Of a stretch of 5,915 bases of DNA, positions 5,131 to 5,915 are shown piece by piece. Position numbers and translations under genes: made by a program. Position 1 is the stretch's first letter; each line of letters starts with the position of its first letter. The stretch lies in contig JAIRZC010000133.1 of the NCBI GenBank assembly GCA_031267455.1, positions 1 through 5,915 on the forward strand. The letters are read 5' to 3'. The notes below the pieces were generated by a model. That model saw only the letters and a list, made by a program, of their open reading frames with translations. It was not told the DNA's origin and ran no database searches. The DNA is from Accumulibacter sp. Its GTDB lineage: Bacteria; Pseudomonadota; Gammaproteobacteria; Burkholderiales; Rhodocyclaceae.

Positions 5131-5874
5131 TCACTCCATGTGCATCCCCCCGTTGACGTGAATCGTCGCTCCGGAAATATAAGCCGCTTCGGGAGACGCG
5201 AGAAATCCGACAGCCGCCGCGACATCCTCAGGTGTACCGAGACGCCCCAGCGGAACTTTCGCGATCAGAGCCGCTTTTTGCTTTTCATCCAGAATCCGGG
5301 TCATGGGCGTATCGATAAAACCCGGCGCCACACAGTTCACCGTGATGCCACGGCTTCCGAACTCGCGCGCGAGCGCCCTCGCAAGACCGGAGACGCCGGC
5401 CTTCGAAGCACAGTAATTCGCTTGTCCTGGGTTGCCCGCATGGCCCACGACAGAAGTGATGTTGATGATTCGTCCGGCACGCGCCTTCATCATTCCGCGC
5501 ACTGCCGCGCGCGACACGCGGAAAACGGACTTGAGATTGGTTTCGATTACAGCGTCCCACTCCTCGTCTTTCATGCGCAACACCAGGTTGTCGCGCGTAA
5601 TCCCGGCGTTGTTGACGAGCACATAGATCGGACCGAAATCCTTTTCGATCGCGGCAATACCGTTTTCGATATGCTCCGCGTCGCGCACATCGAGGAGTAT
5701 TCCCTTGCCCAAAGCCCCCATCTCTGAAAGCGCGGCGTCGATGCTCGAAACACCTTTGTCGTTGATATCGGTTCCAACGACAACCGCGCCCCTGGCGGCG
5801 AGAACGCGCAGAATTGCCATGCCGATCCCTTGTCCGGCACCCGTGACCAAAGCGATTTTTCCTTTGAGCGACAT
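5131..5874 (-). CDS. fabG: 3-oxoacyl-ACP reductase (FabG)
   Basis: FabG is a cytoplasmic short-chain dehydrogenase/reductase that uses NADPH to reduce beta-ketoacyl-ACP to beta-hydroxyacyl-ACP in the elongation cycle. The 247-residue length is typical. The Rossmann cofactor motif is TGAGQGIG (11-18), slightly different from the common TGASRGIG. NNAG is at 88-91, and the catalytic tetrad is complete: Asn113, Ser141, Tyr154 and Lys158 (YCASK at 154-158). The later VNCVAPGFIDTPMT (179-192) and the C-terminal ISGATIHVNGGMHM are standard for FabG. The start is supported by GGAG eight bases upstream of the ATG, inside the last codons of the preceding gene, which suggests translational coupling. Placement directly before acpP and fabF separates it from the many other SDR enzymes. 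Confidence 0.97.
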   Translation of the reverse strand: MSLKGKIALVTGAGQGIGMAILRVLAARGAVVVGTDINDKGVSSIDAALSEMGALGKGILLDVRDAEHIENGIAAIEKDFGPIYVLVNNAGITRDNLVLRMKDEEWDAVIETNLKSVFRVSRAAVRGMMKARAGRIINITSVVGHAGNPGQANYCASKAGVSGLARALAREFGSRGITVNCVAPGFIDTPMTRILDEKQKAALIAKVPLGRLGTPEDVAAAVGFLASPEAAYISGATIHVNGGMHME

Positions 5875-5878
5875 CGTC

Positions 5879-5914
5879 TTACTCCAACTTCAGGTTGTTT
5901 TCAATCGAAGCGGC
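5879..5914 (-). CDS. C-terminal end of an upstream gene, probably fabD
   Basis: On the minus strand the frame at the right edge reads AASIENNLKLE and then stops with TAA, four bases before the fabG ATG. The fabG ribosome site overlaps these final codons, as in tightly packed operons. Gene order in many proteobacteria puts fabD (malonyl-CoA:ACP transacylase) here, but eleven residues are too few to confirm it by sequence. Confidence 0.42.
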   Translation of the reverse strand, partial: AASIENNLKLE

Positions 5915-5915
5915 G

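Overview
The window looks like a piece of a proteobacterial chromosome, most likely a betaproteobacterium. The acyl carrier protein (opening [17 protein letters not shown]) and FabF (RRMDTFIHYG segment) read like betaproteobacterial versions, and a YgfX-like membrane protein follows fabF, an arrangement I associate with that class. This assignment is recall and inference, not a search result.

Layout. Almost everything is on the minus strand, so it is transcribed from right to left. From the right edge come the last codons of an upstream gene (probably fabD), fabG (5131-5874), acpP (4781-5017) and fabF (3416-4651). This is the classic core of type II fatty acid synthesis: carrier protein, beta-ketoacyl-ACP reductase and beta-ketoacyl-ACP synthase II. 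All three have complete active sites and normal lengths. Next comes a small two-helix membrane protein of the YgfX/CptA type (2799-3239). After it is a secreted beta-propeller protein (647-2641) with its own plausible sigma-70 promoter and a signal peptide. The left end (1-~645) differs: genes run on the plus strand, the DNA is visibly richer in A+T, and it holds a hypothetical protein that probably starts upstream of the window plus a short, apparently truncated coiled-coil ORF that runs into the tail of the propeller gene.

How the parts work together. FabG and FabF act on acyl chains carried on AcpP, and the fabG to fabF order with close spacing indicates an operon. The fabG-acpP gap holds a good promoter candidate for acpP whose -35 box lies inside a perfect 9-bp inverted repeat. 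This would allow separate control of the abundant carrier protein. A GC-rich hairpin lies between acpP and fabF. The YgfX-like and propeller genes have no evident biochemical link to fatty acid synthesis.

Most of the window is ordinary housekeeping sequence. No CRISPR array, tRNA, rRNA, insertion sequence or convincing new multi-gene system was found. The points most worth a second look are the palindrome over the acpP promoter, the compositional junction near 640-690, and the uncharacterised left-end genes. No gene-free stretch exceeds about 180 bases.
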